A DNA stretch of 64,000 bases from Neoceratodus forsteri (GCA_016271365.2 CM057453.1:1093102001-1093166000), one strand, 5' to 3'. Shown: positions 11,812 through 22,990, counted from the stretch's first letter. The notes: generated by a model not told the origin, from the sequence alone. Program-made: numbers and translations.

Positions 11812-12395
11812 AAGTATGGGAATACGTAATGACCCATCCTTTGAAGTGCCGCAGCTATGACTGCGAGGCACTTTGTGAAGACCCTTGGTGCTGAAGAGAG
11901 GCCAAAGAGTAGTGCCCTGAATTGAAAATGTCTGCCCTGGAAGGTGAACCCGAGGAACCTCCTGTGGGGCTTTGCCACGAGGATGTGGAGGTATGCATCC
12001 TACATGTCCAGAGATGCCAGCCAGCCCCCCTGATGTAACATGGGGAGCAGGTCCTGGAGGGTGACCAAATTGAACCTCTTGTACTCTACAAAAAGGTTGA
12101 GTTCACTGAGATCCAAGATGGTTCTCAAGTCACCCGTCTTCTTCGGTACTTGGAAGAAGTGCAAGTAGAATCCTGTTCCTCTCTGAGCCGAAGGAACAGG
12201 TTCTATGGCCTTCTTGGATAGCAGGGCTTGAATCTCTGTGTGGATCAAGCCTGCATGTTCTGTGGAGTAACGGGAAGGGGGGGCCTGTCCAGTGGAAGCT
12301 GGACAAACTCTATTGAGTGTCCATTCTGTATGAGTTGATGGACCCACTGGTCGGAGGTCACCTTCTGCCAGGCTGCAGCGTAAAGCAAAAAGCAT

Positions 12396-15300
12396 CCTCC
12401 GACCACCTCCCCGTAGGGGTGCTGGGAAGGGGCAGGTCCAGTGGAGAATCAGGCAGTGGTTGGAGGGAGAATGGCAGCCTGGGTTGGTTTTGCCTGGTGA
12501 CAGGTGGGTCCTGCAGAGCCTCTCTGGGCACCTCTCCAGCCGTAGCCTACCCGTTGAGGCTGTTTATGCTGGAAACAGGATTGCTGTGGTTGTTGTCCTC
12601 CTCGACCATGAAATCGAGGCTTATGAAATTACCTCAGTTTTGGGCGATACATGAACTTATACAGTCCAAACTGCCTTCCCAGAATCCTGAAGCTTGTTAA
12701 TAAACTTTTCTGTGTCCTCACCAAAGAGGACTGATCCTAGTCAGCCCGGTGGAGCTGAGGGTTGAGGCGCTGGACGCGACACCTCGCTCCACGCCGGTGA
12801 CCCGGGTTCGGGAACGAGCCCGGGCCATCGGGGGTCGGCAGGGGAAGGAGAGGATTGAGCGTCCAAGGGACAGCTGTCCTTTCCCATGAGGCAGGGGGAC
12901 ACACACTCGGCGCCTCTCTGGCCTCTGGTGGAAGCCGGAGGCATAGCAAGTGCACAAGCGCATAAAGGGGATTGGGAGTGGGTGACGTCGGCAGCGACAC
13001 CTTGACATTGGGACACGCACCACGCCCATGAAAAAATTGAAAAATTCTCGCAGTGTTCTTGCAGACAGAGCACCAGGCCCCGATCTCCAGTGCCCCTGCC
13101 TGACCTGTACCAGCATCCCGCCGACAACAAGAAGGACTTCAGGCGTGGTCTGGCCCCATGCCTGCCTGGGGGATATAGCCATGGTTACATGGGGGATGGA
13201 CTGCACCAGGGCTCCAGGTAAGAGGGCAGAGACTAGAAGGCCATAGGTGTCTCCCAAAGAGGGGGAGTGCTGCGGGTAGGGGGAGAATAAAGAACAAGTA
13301 TAAAAAAAAAAAAAGAGGACTGATCCTTGGAAGGGTACATTGAGGAGGTTCGACTGAATGTCCTGTGCAAACCTTGAAACCCGAAGCCAAGAATGACAGC
13401 TTAGGCACACACCAGTCTCAGCCGCTCTCGCTGCTGTGTCCACTGAATCATAAGCAGAATGGAGAACAAGGGTGCCCATTTCCGATCCAGTCTGCAGAAG
13501 TTATTTGAGCTCTGTTTTCTGTGGGCAGTCTGGCATTTCTTGCATGATATCCAGCCCATGTTCCCAAAGGGCGTTCTGGAACTGAACCATTTGTGTCAAA
13601 AAGTTTAGACTCCTAATACTGCAAGTGGCTGAAGAGTATATCTTACACCCCATGGAGTCCAACTGCTTGGACTCCCTGTCCGGGGGTTGGGTGCTAAGGT
13701 GTTTGGGCCTCTGGGAACAGTCATGTGCTGCCGAAATCACTATGGAATCAGCTGTGGGATTTTCAGCCAAGAAGGGCTGCTTTTTTGGGGCCCTATAAAG
13801 GCAACCAGCCTTCTTAGGTACTGCGGTGGAAGAATGAGGGTGCTTCCAAGCTGCCTGGGTGACATCTGTGAAGGTGTCTATTGGGTGGGATGAAGACTGG
13901 CTTTGAGTCTTTCTGCCAGAGGTATTTAGCCAGACGCATTCTCTCCGGGTCTAGATCCTCAGTGTCCCAACCCATGTTGGCCTGAATATGTCTCATCACC
14001 TCCATGAAAGAAAGGTCATCAGGAGGTGATTTGGGCATATCGTCTGGGTCCATAGGCGATAAATCCCCTATGGATGAATCTGAGTAAGAAGAATCCGAGG
14101 GCTGGTACAAATCTGAGGAGGAAGACCTACTGTACATCACCTCTTTGTGTGCCCTTGCCTGTCAGGAGAGCTTGGAAGACTCAGGCTCCATGACCTTGAC
14201 CGAGATCTGTAGCTTCTCTTATGTTTGGCCATTCCTTTGGGCCTATCGTGCGGAGTTGGTTCCTTGCCATGGTCCTCATGAGGAGGAGGTTGAGGGACCT
14301 TGGCTGTGTCTGGAGTCAGGGGAGGGAGTTTTGATGGTGCCCCAGTGTCAGGATTTTTTTGTCACTTCTGGTGTCGGAACATCTGGTTGTGGCCTCGGGG
14401 GAGAATGTCTGTTTGGATGGTCTCCCACCAATAGCTGAACAGGTCTTTAAGCTGTGATAGGTTCACCTTAGGGTCTCAACCTGATGCCTGATCTGGCATT
14501 GGTCCAGTTCCTGTGCCATCACCGATGCAGGTACCATTGTCAGGTCGACCTGGCATCAGGGGGGCCTATAGAAGGTGACAACGGGGTGGTATTAGCAGTT
14601 CCGTCGTCAGGTGCTGGTTTGTCTTTGGGGACTGATGTCTGCTTCTCCTTCACCTGGGTGTCATCGGTCTGGTCATCAACTGAAGGCGGCGGAGAGATGC
14701 TGGAGATGATGGGGTTCCTGCTGGCGGCGCAGGCGTGCAGGGAACCTTTGGAGTGTCGTCAGTGGTCTGATGTCTAATGAAGTCTTAGAGTGCGGATGTT
14801 TATCTGAAGAACGCTTGTCTGATGGTGGTTTCGGGGATTTCTCTGCTGATTTCTTAGAGTGCCTGAGTGGGAGGGAGGAGGATCTCCCAGACAAATGACC
14901 CAAGGCCTTCTGTCTATCCCGGGGGTCAGTGCTACATACAGAGGCCGGCCGGGAAGGCACCGACTGGTGTTCCTTACCTGGATCTGAAGAGCAGCCTGTA
15001 GGTGGAACCGGAGGCCTGATCTTGATCGGTTGGAGAGAGGGGCCCGAAGACCCAGATACTTTGTCTTTATGACCCCTAGCCTGGGTTGTGGCCTGGGCCT
15101 TGACGACGGTGAGCCTGGTGTCATGGCTGGCCAAGTCGGAGCTGCCTCTGGAGGCAGAGTGCAATCCTGAGGATCTTGACGAATGGGATCTCTCCCTCTC
15201 TAAATTTTTCTTTGTTTCCCAAAATATTCTTTTTTTCTCCGATGATTTTCTGTGGGAGTGGTGAGAAGACTCTCTCTCGAAGAGGAATCCTGCTGCATGG

Positions 15301-15560
15301 CGGTCAATTGCTGTTCAGTGATGTGAGCCTGCAAAGTTATCTTACAACAGATCCTTGTCCAGCTGTTAAATTTCTTACTGTGTGGGCAGTTTTGGGTGTC
15401 ATGACTGGGGCCCAGGCACAGCAGGCTGGCCGAATGGCCGGCTTTTGATGGACTCTGCTTCCCACAGGTGCAGTTATTAGTGTGCCTAGCAGAAGGTGTC
15501 AGGGAAGACAACAAACAGCAGTAGAGTCGAATCAAGCAGTACTATGAATGAAGAAAACAA
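12396..15560 (-). pseudogene. gag-like ORF of DIRS-B, split by a SINE
   Basis: Reading leftward: a Cys/His motif CTCGKQSPSKAGH..LLCLGPSH (about 15475-15405), then S/P/K-rich low-complexity sequence (15164-14676), the block LKDLFSYWWETIQTD (about 14450-14410), the acidic/serine stretch at 14140-13990, PPDRESKQLDSMGCKIYSS (about 13690-13620) and RVSRFAQDIQSNLLNVPF (about 13400-13330), where the SINE enters. The last blocks align with PPDKESKKLDHAGRKVYAAS and DTQHKLADVPF of DIRS-D, so gene order and homology are secure. Many frameshifts and stops. No catalytic function is expected of gag. Confidence 0.78.
12739..13311 (+). mobile_element. ~570-bp SINE-like element with 13-16-bp TSD and poly-A
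   Basis: Flanked by AAAGAGGACTGATCCT at 12723-12738 and 13312-13327 (minimum 13 bp unambiguous because the left AAA merges with the poly-A). It ends in an A tract (13302-13314) after GAATAAAGAAC. The head contains a pol III B-box-like GGTTCGGGAAC (12806-12816), suggesting tRNA ancestry. Related copies are at 42545-43215 (+), 50395-50560 (partial), 52226-52820 (-) and 52988-53351 (-). No coding frame is credible. The family name is unknown to me. Confidence 0.82.
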
Positions 15561-15649
15561 GAAACTTTTTGGAAGAAGTGTGAAAATGGCAGTCGGACTA
15601 GCGAGAGGCAGGCCGTGGTGCTGATGAACGCAAGTCAATGGCGGGAAAA

Positions 15650-15862
15650 GAACTGGGGCATGGGGACCGCCAACCCTTTATACCATGCGTGACGTCGGGG
15701 GCAGTGCCAGCCATAGACTGCTGGCTAGAAGTTTGCTGTGGGGTCCTGTCACCTGCTGGCTACAGTCCTAATTGTGTTACCTGCTGCAAAAGCTGACTCT
15801 CAAAGTAAGATCCTCATATAACACTCCTAGAACTACTGTTACAGGTGAGTAACCTGTTTTTG
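15650..15862. repeat. Right ITR of DIRS-B with terminal GTTAC palindrome
   Basis: Reverse-complement partner of 5165-5352. The outer tip reads CTAGAACTACTGTTACAGGTGAGTAACCTG, which contains the short palindrome GTTACAGGTGAGTAAC also found at the ends and ICRs of A, C and D. Confidence 0.85.
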
Positions 15863-15866
15863 TAAG

Positions 15867-17419
15867 TGTTTTGAGATTTGGGTTTGATCAGATGACTTTT
15901 AATACAGTAATTAATCCTAACAGAAGTAAAGAATTCCCCGCAAAAAAAAACATTTCAATCCAGCTCAGTGGCATTGGAGGTAGTACATTACTCTACCATG
16001 CAGGAAAATTAGGCTTGCTAAGTGTGCCTGTCCCCCAGCCCTAGGCGGAGAAATCTTGCATGTACTGTCTAGGTTGCATTTTCAGACTCCAGAGTGAGGG
16101 TAGTGCTTGTCTGCCTGTCATGAAAACATTTCTTGCAGTATGTTGCAGGCCAGACATAGACATCATGGGTGATCACTAGGACTCCAGCTAGTAGGGAGGG
16201 GCTAACGGGAGAAAATTGAGGATTTGTATGGTAGAGTTACGCATCCAGCACACCCATGTCCCATGGCTGTCCCGTCCCTGCACTACCCCCTAGTCTGTGT
16301 GAAGACCTCTGAATACCATCAGGAAGTGGAAGCTGCAAGGGTATTGAGCTAGCATATCTGTGGGGGGCCACCAATGTGTCATGGCAGTGTCGGGACTGGA
16401 GACAAACCAGATGGCCAAGATAGGTAGCTCCTCTTCAGTGCACATCTCACCACTGGTACGCAGTGGTAGAACCACTGCTGTGAAAATAGGCATGGGAATG
16501 TGTACACAATGATTTTAAAATGTATACTGCTTTCCTCTACAAGTAAGGCATTTTACATGATGGGCCACACAAGTGCAACCTCCAACTTTTTTTTATTGTT
16601 GTGTTTAACAGGTCAGCAAAGAAAAGGACTGTGAAACACTTGCATTGTGGTCTAGTGATATTGTGAATCATTTCTGGGTTTGCTGTCAAAAGGTGAAGAA
16701 CTACGATGAGTTTATGGTAAGTTGGTGCCAAGCTTTTGTAACAGGGCAATAAAGCACATCTGGAATGTCCTGCCTATATATTGGTTGGGTTGCCACATGT
16801 ACTGTTCTTTCCTGGTGCCCGATGCAAGGACAAAAGCAACGTAACAAACTCCTTATTCTCACCGTGGAGAACAAGAATAAATAAGAAAAATATAATGGTA
16901 GATGAAATCAGTTAATTAATGGGCCTAACTTGTTCCCCATCTGTCAAAAAACATAGACATTCTTTATATCCCTCGGCTGCTGATTGCTTGTCAGCATTCT
17001 GATCTGAAATTGTGTATCCCAAATCCCTGAGCATTTGCTAGGCCCCCTAGTAAGGGTCCCTGGACCCCTGATTGTTGACAGAGAGTCAAGATCAAGCAAA
17101 TGAGTGGGTTCAAAGATGCACCACGATTTCCCTATTAGTTAATTCACTGATACGGTACAATTATTTTTATATACACTAGATGTTCTCCATTGAGTGAAAA
17201 TGTTAGTGGGATCCTTGAGATTCTGCAAAGTGATTGTCCCAGACTTTAAAACAGTATCCTTGCAGACGTTCTGTGGTTTATTTTAGTGTGCCTCTCCGCT
17301 GTCCCTGTATATGAGAAAGAGCAGTATGTGAAATCAGTGCCATCTAGTGTAAGAGGTTGCAAATGACGGTCTTAAACTTGCTGATTGATGATACTGTAGC
17401 AAAAGACAGGCCTGTGGTC
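15867..17419. other. Unassigned AT-rich intergenic sequence
   Basis: No protein homology, ITR or tandem repeat recognised. ORFs on - at 16290-16493 and 16537-16749 are short and show no motif. A stretch near 15960-16010 (AGCTCAGTGGCATTGGAGG) vaguely resembles a tRNA-SINE head but lacks a convincing B box. A poly-T/poly-A microtract lies near 16585. Confidence 0.4.
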
Positions 17420-19330
17420 ATGGTCATGGTTTGAAATTGCAACATATTAAGTCAAAGAGCCCTCTAAACTCCTTGCTAGCTAGTGAGAAATTTCCCTTTA
17501 GCTGATCAGCTAGAAGTGCCGCTTTTAAGATTCAAGGTCCCCGGTTTGATTCGTCGAACCACTCTCATCGGTCAGTCAGGCTTCACCCATCGTTTCCCAC
17601 AAATCTGGAACTCCCTCCCCCCCACAGATATGACACTCTTCCTGCTCCTACTCCCTTGCCTCTGCCTTACACAACTTTCTCTCATCTAACTGCTCCTGCT
17701 TTAACCCTCCTTAACCATCCTCCTATACCTCTGCTCCTCTCCATGACTCGCATTCCCTATTAAACCTTCCCCCCGAGCCTGCTTCTCAGTATGCTCTTCT
17801 CTCCCTTCACCGCTTACGCCTTCACTCCTACCCCTAACCTTCTTCCATTACCAACTTGCCCCTGCTTAGTTTTGACCTCTGTCAGGGTTCTCAGCTTCCT
17901 GGAGGGGTCTAGTGCTGGGCAAGCCTCCTCCTCCCTCCCCTCTCCCTCCCTCCTTTCAACCCAACTTGTCCTCACCTAAATCTGCCCTCTGTCGGGATTC
18001 TTAGCACCCTGGCGATGTCTACTCTCAGGTAAGTTTCTTCACTCCCTCCTTTTTTCCATTCCTGTTCTATCCCCAATTTCCCTCTGCCCAGCTTGTACTC
18101 GCCTAATTCTATCCCTTGGCAGGGTTCTCTGCATCCTGGAGGGGCCCTGCACTGGGCAATTACTCTCCCTTTGCTCCCCCATCTCCCTCTATCTTTTCTA
18201 CCCAACTAGTCCTTGCCTGGTTCTGCGCTCTGGCTGGGTTCTCAGTGTCCTGGAGTGGCCTAATCTTAGGCAAGCTTCTTCTTTCCCTCCTCTCCCTTCA
18301 TCCTTTCTTTTCTCTCTTCCCAACATGTCTTCACCTAGTTCTGCCCCATGGCAGGGTTCTCAGCATCCTGGAGAGGTCCATCATTGGGAAATGACTCTTC
18401 CTTCCCTCCCCTTTCCCTTCCATCCTTTCTACCTAACTCGTCCTCGCCTGACTCTGCTCTCTGGCAGGGTTCTCAGCATCCTAAAGAGGCCTAGTCTTAG
18501 GCAAGTTTCTCCCACTCCTCCTCCTCCTTCCCTTTACCATCCCCTCTACTATCTCTTCCCAACTTGTCTTTGCCTACTCCTGCCCCTTATTCTGAGTCCT
18601 CGCCTGATTCCACCACTGGCAGCGATCTCCATACTCTAAAGGGGCCAGTTCCAGGTATAACTCATCCTTCTCTACCTTATCCATTACCCCCACCTCCCTC
18701 CTGCCCCCTTTTCTACCCCCCCTGCACTTAAACAAAGGAATTAGTTCACTTGAGCTAATAACTTGCACTTTTTGTTCTGTCTGAGGTGCTCCCAGATTAC
18801 ACTAGCCCTGTGTTAACTTGCCCCTCGCAACTGATTTTTTGCTCACTTTGCTCCGGTAATGTGCCCCCCATCTTTATCCTCTCCTTCCCACAGCTGGTTT
18901 CCCCTGTCCACTCCTCTACCCTCCTTGATGTCCCCTCACTGCACCTCATTCATTCAATAATTGCTAAATGATTTGCCTCTTAACTGTGATCCATTCCTGC
19001 AAGGAGTTGGCTCCAAGGCTACGTTAAATTTCAGTACTGTGTTCCTCAAATATGCCACTGGTAATTAAATGCATATTCCACAGGTATTATATATTTAACT
19101 GTATGTTGTCACAAATGCAATTGTAAGATTATTTATGATATTATTTAACTGTATGTCTCATTACAAATGTAATTGAATGTTTTAATTTCTCAGATGTTGA
19201 ATGGTAAACTGTATGTCTAATTCTTCATCCAGTTGTAACCCCCCCTCCTGGCCAGGTCACATCGGAGACGAACAACTTGTTTTTCAGTATGCCTTCCTAG
19301 TGAAACATTTCAATAAATAAATAAATTTCC
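17420..19330 (+). mobile_element. L2-like LINE 3' end with very pyrimidine-rich 3' UTR
   Basis: GFTHRFPQIWNSLP (about 17580-17622) matches the C-terminal end of L2/CR1-type RT ORFs. Downstream lies a C/T-rich tail comparable to 63600-64000 of the L2-like element at the window end, then a minisatellite (17875-18660), then an AT-rich terminal segment (19003-19330) ending AATAAATAAATAAA. The terminal segment also occurs inverted at 20868-21117. Clade assignment from this short peptide is tentative. Confidence 0.6.
17875..18660 (+). repeat. Minisatellite, ~115-bp unit, about 7 copies
   Basis: Each unit starts near a GGCAGGGTTCTCAGCATCCTGG block: occurrences begin at about 17881, 17991, 18118, 18233, 18351, 18466 and (diverged) 18615. 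Units continue GRGG.C..TCTTAGGCAAG, then CTCCCTCC-rich, then CAACTYGTCCTYGCCT. Spacing varies 110-150 bp. It sits in the 3' UTR region of the LINE above. Confidence 0.85.
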
Positions 19331-19439
19331 ATCCATGGCTGGAGGTGGGTCTGCGCAAGAAGAGGGGACATACATAAATGTAATGACCAGGATGACGTGC
19401 TTTGCCCAGAAAAAAAAAAAAGTAGTGTTGTATGTTAGA

Positions 19440-19665
19440 TAGGGTCATCTGTGCAAAGCAGCATCATCTAGAAGTTAGAGCAGCTCACCTTTGGGATTCT
19501 GGGTCCCAGGTTTGATTCTCAGCAAGGGCAGAAGAAGGTGACACTGCCCAGGTAGAAGGGACCGACACAGTAGTTTGAAAAGGTCTCGCTCCAGTGCTTA
19601 AAGAGAACTTATATTTAATCCCCGCTAAAGTCCCCAAATTAAATTTTTGAGAATTTGAAGCACAA
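19440..19665 (+). mobile_element. tRNA-derived SINE (head readable)
   Basis: AGAAGTTAGAGCAGCTC (about 19471-19487) resembles a pol III A box and GGTTTGATTCT (19510-19520) a B box, 33 bases apart as in tRNA-derived promoters. The body continues to the DIRS-C terminus. A second, weaker B-box-like GGTTTGATTCG occurs at 17551-17561. No full tRNA cloverleaf can be folded, so this is not a tRNA gene. Confidence 0.55.
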
Positions 19666-19693
19666 AAAATAGGTTACTTACCGCCGGTAACCA

Positions 19694-19860
19694 TAGTTCT
19701 AGGAGTTGTATATGATTCACATCCACACTCTGGCAGTTCCACTGGAATGGTATGATTGGCCTGACATCTTTAAGCTAAGCTCCTCCCACCACCTGAGCAG
19801 TGTAGCAGTGTATCACTTGACTTTGCCTGATGACATCAGATCTTTGCACACTGGAAGCCA
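19694..19860. repeat. Left ITR of DIRS-C
   Basis: Reverse-complement match to 42190-42355: CACATCCACACTCTGGCAGTTCC against the right end, GGAATGGTATGATTG, and CTTTAAGCTAAGCTCCTCCCACCACC. Outside it, at 19674-19693, is the palindromic tip GTTACTTACCGCCGGTAACC. Confidence 0.85.
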
Positions 19861-19899
19861 GAATCTGTGTGCTACTTGCCAAAGGAGACCACATGGGTT

Positions 19900-19990
19900 G
19901 TGTGGATGTAAACAGTATACCACTCCTAGAACTATGGTAACAGGTGAGTAACCTGTTTTCTAGGGGTGTGGATATAGTTCACTGTTGACA
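19900..19990. repeat. Internal complementary region of DIRS-C
   Basis: It reads GTGTGGATGTAAACAGTATACC, CTCCTAGAACTATGG, TAACAGGTGAGTAACC, TTTTCTAGGGGTGTGGATAT. The first part is complementary to the left tip (GGTTACTTACC..GTTCTAGGAG) and the CTAGGGGTGTGGATA part to the right tip (TATCCACGCCCCTAG at 42340-42354). This is a direct internal proof that the two distant ends at 19.7 and 42.4 kb belong to one element. Confidence 0.88.
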
Positions 19991-20033
19991 CTCTTGCAGA
20001 CTCGTAACATAGGAGGGGGCAAGGCGCGCACCC

Positions 20034-21330
20034 CTATTTGGCGAACAGAAACTGGAGAACTGAGGTTCCAAAACCTGCATCCTGGCATGACTCAAGGTTG
20101 ATGCTGTAGTGGGAAATGAAGGTGTGAGCTGACTTCCAGGTAGCAGCCCTCCAGATTTCTTGAATGAGGACGTCCCTGGAAGCAGTCACTGAGGCAGTGG
20201 TATGTCTGGTGGAATGAGCCCTAAGCCCTATGGGAGGCTTTGTACCAGTCAGCCTATAGCAGAGGTCGATGTAGGATGTGAGCCACCTAGCAGTCATCCA
20301 CTTTGCTGCCAGTATGCCAGATGTGACTTCAGCGTAAGTGACAGATAGCTGTTGAGCCTGTCCCTGAACTGTAGCCGTGCAATCCACATAAGAGAGCACT
20401 CTCCACGGGTGTAGGGTATGGAGCCTGCAGTCGGCCTCCAAAGAAGGGTTGGTAACGTATACTGGTAAGTTAATCACCTGGTTAGGATGACTTCAGTACC
20501 ACCTGTGGGAGGAGGTTTGGGTTGGGGCAAAGTATGACTTTGTCCCTGTGGAAGACCAGGTAAGGAGACTCCACTGATAGCATGTGGAGCTCCCCAGTCC
20601 TTCTGGCTGACATGATGGCCACCAAGACTGCCATCTTCCACGACAGGTGTGACATCTCACACCTTTGCATTGGCTGAAAAGGCTTGCCCATGAGCACAGC
20701 CAATACCAACAGTAGGTCCCCTGGTGGAGATGGTTCACACACCAGAGGGCACAGGTGGTCCAAGCCCTTGAAAAAGCACCTGACCACTTTCTCCTGGGCC
20801 ACCGTCTGCTTACCAGCCAGCACCCAGTAAGCAGAGATGTCTGCCTGGTACACCTTAAGGGTTGTCCCGGTGTGACCTGGCGGGGGTGGGGTTACAATTG
20901 GCTGAAGAATTAGACATACAGTTTACCATTCAACATATCCGAGAAATTAAAACATTCAGTTACATTTGTAACGAGACATACAGTTAAACAATATCATAAA
21001 TAATCATACAATCGCATTTGTGACAACATACAGTTAAATATATAATACCTGTGGAATATGCATTTAATTACCAGTGGCATATTTGAGGAACACAGTACTG
21101 AAATTTAACGTAGCCTATAGTCCCAACTGGGAAAGGGACCAAAGGTAGTCCAGGATGCTAGCCACAGGTCAGGCAAAGGGATCAAGCTCCTTGCCCTGAT
21201 ACCAAATGGAAAATCTCTTCTGCTTAAAGGTATAGCATCCACGAGTTTGCTTCTTCCGGGAGGCCTCCACAATGTGCAGCACCTCTTCTGAGAAACCCAA
21301 GGCCTGGAACTCTAGCCACTCAGGTACCAG
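20034..21330 (-). pseudogene. Tyrosine recombinase of DIRS-C, interrupted by a repeat and a frameshift
   Basis: Reading leftward: LEFQALGFSEEVLHIVEAS.K near 21312-21250, the 250-bp insert (20868-21117), ISAYWVLAGKQTVAQEKVVRCFFKGLD (20830-20750), LVAIMSARRTGELHM with the first catalytic Arg (about 20630-20580), YLVFHRDK, a frameshift near 20480, then LRAHSTRHTTAS (HxxR box, about 20226-20190) and TFISHYSINLES (catalytic Tyr, about 20125-20095), ending at 20034. All catalytic residues survive but in two frames. Confidence 0.87.
20868..21117 (-). mobile_element. 250-bp LINE-tail-like insert in YR gene, inverted copy of 19003-19262
   Basis: The reverse complement matches 19003-19262 almost throughout (GCTACGTTAAATTTCAGTAC, CTCAAATATGCCACTGGTAATT, ATTTAACTGTATGTTGTCAC). 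It interrupts YR homology between CAGTTGGGA and GGGACAACC. It lacks the terminal AATA-repeat of the 19 kb copy. A GGGAC on both sides may be a short TSD. Confidence 0.78.
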
Positions 21331-22990
21331 GCTGTGAGATGCAGGAACTGCAGGTCTGGGTGCAGGACTGTCCCCTGAAGTTTAGTCTGCAGATCTGGGT
21401 GAGAGGCTGTCTCCATGGGGGTCTGCTGCTGAGGCTGAGAAGATCCAGGTACCAGAGCTGCCTTGGCCAGTCTGGAGTTATCAGGATCATGTGTGCCTTG
21501 TCTTTTCAGACCTTGACCATGACTTTGTGGATCAAGGGAAGGAGGGAAGGCATACGCAAGACCTGGGGTCCAGGACCTCGCGAAGGCATCCCCCAGCAGT
21601 GTCCCAGACTGGGGGGGGAAGGGGGGGTTGGCAAAAACAGCCTCAGTTTGGCATTCTCCCAGGAGGCAAATAAATCCACTAGAGGAGTGCCTTATCAGGA
21701 GAACAGGTGGTTCGCCACTTCCTGATGCAGGGATCACTCTTGTGATCTCTCTCCAACCCGACTTAGAGCAGCCACCAGCTGATTGTTCTCTCCAGTAACA
21801 TGAATCACCAGGAGACCTGCACCCAGGCTGCACAGGAAGCTCCAGGTATGGAGGCCTCCCAGCATAAGGGAAGGGAGTGAGTTCTGCCCAGCCTGTTCAG
21901 GCAGAACATGGTCTTAGTGTTCACTCGACCTGACCCTTACTAGAGTAGTGAATGCCATCAGTGCCAGCTGCACTGCATGGAGCTCCAGTAGGTTTATGTG
22001 GTGATGGGACTCCCTGGGTGACCAGGACCCGTGGGTTCTGTGATCCCCTAGGTGCTCTCCCTACTCCATCAGAGATGCAGCCGTCATGAACATGATAGTT
22101 GATTCTAAGCGGACAAATGGGATTCCTTCCTCCAGGTGTTCTGGGAACAGCCACCACTGAATGGCATCTCACAGTGTCTGGGTCACTGCAACCGGCTAGC
22201 TGGTCCAAGTGTCCTAGGTGCTGATACCACTGATGGCCCAACTCCCACTGGAGGGGGTGCATCCGCCAGCAGGCCCAGTGGACCATGCTGGTGCAGGATG
22301 CTATATACCGCAGTAGCCTCAGGAAGTCCCGGGCTTGCTGTGAGACACAACCTGAAATGATCAGGCAAAGGAGGTAAGATCCAGTGCCCTGTCTGCAGGG
22401 AGATGGGCCTTGGCACACAGGAAATCGAGTTCTGCCCCAGTGAACTTGATCACCTGCTTCGGTACCAGTTCGGGCTTGTCCAGGTTGACGAACAGGCCCA
22501 AGTCTCGACAAGTCTAGAGAGCCTCTCAGGATGGACCGGCTAACAGCCAGTCGTCCAGGTAGGGTACACCCTGACCCCTAGTCATCGCAGGTGGGCTGCT
22601 ACCACTGCTATGCACTTGGTGAAGACCTTGGATGCCAAGGAGAGGCCAAAGGGCATGACCTAGAACTGGTATAGAACCCCTTCCACTCAGAACCAAAAGT
22701 ACTGGCGATGAGATTGATGACAGGGATGTGGGAAAACACATCCTGGAGGTCTAAGGTGCAGAACCACATGCTCTGTTCGAACGATGGAATAATCTGATTC
22801 AGCACGACCATCCTGAACTTGCATTTCTGCATGAACTGGTTCAGATCGTGTAGATCCAGTATGGGGCATGAACTTCCGTCCGTTTTCATGTAACCCTGAT
22901 TGGCCAGGGTGTCCAGGACATGGGCTATTGCACCTTTTGCAAAAAGCTGAGTAGTGTCCTCCTGAAGGGCGGAGAGCATGTCCTAAGATA
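21312..22990 (-). pseudogene. RT / RNase H / methyltransferase-like ORF of DIRS-C
   Basis: Reading leftward: SCPILDLHDLNQFMQKCKFRM (about 22870-22810), MWFCTLDLQDVFSHIPV (about 22775-22725), PYLDDWLLAGPS (catalytic box, 22561-22526), a G-x-E-L-D-F motif and ARAHLPAD-like linker near 22440-22390, broken RNase H (22100-21940), then AGENNQL-type region and the C-terminal domain with DLFASWENAKL, FARSWTPGLAYAFPPS and LHLTAWYLSG (21680-21312). Several frameshifts and stops. The equivalent of DIRS-D 46140-47952. Confidence 0.85.

Larger units (their letters stand above)
6468..12395 (-). pseudogene. RT / RNase H / methyltransferase-like region of DIRS-B, split by two insertions
   Basis: Reading leftward from 12395: an RT N-terminal part with QVPKKTGDLRTILDLSELN (about 12160-12105), LASLDM (about 12012), then after a break LLFGLSSAPRVFTKCLA (about 11920-11870). 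The hAT insertion (9355-11811) separates this from PYLDDWLLTAP (about 9354-9322), the catalytic RT box. A CR1 (7265-8999) then splits the RNase H region: SDASGTGWGAHL lies near 7245-7210, and QTDKMSVVFYLNKQ and the C-terminal LDLFASPINAKL domain follow at 7148-6468. It ends LHAWLLKT. Domain order is that of DIRS polyproteins. Confidence 0.85.
5158..15866 (-). mobile_element. DIRS-B: divergent DIRS element in reverse orientation
   Basis: YR at the left, RT/RNase H in the middle and gag at the right show - strand orientation. ITRs of about 190-210 bp bound it at 5165-5352 and 15650-15862. It is divergent from A, C and D: alignable in protein motifs but with its own ITR sequence. Subtracting CR1 (7265-8999), hAT (9355-11811 plus TSD) and SINE (12739-13311 plus TSD) leaves about 5.9 kb, the same size as DIRS-D. 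I found no clear ICR in the expected place (5360-5460). Confidence 0.88.

Noticed and set aside
12718..13479. A 253-codon open frame on the - strand
   Set aside because: It crosses the SINE and both TSDs and reads a DIRS gag fragment fused to SINE sequence; not a gene.
19466..19530. A tRNA gene
   Set aside because: A- and B-box-like sequences are present, but acceptor, D and T stems do not close and repetitive context indicates a SINE head.
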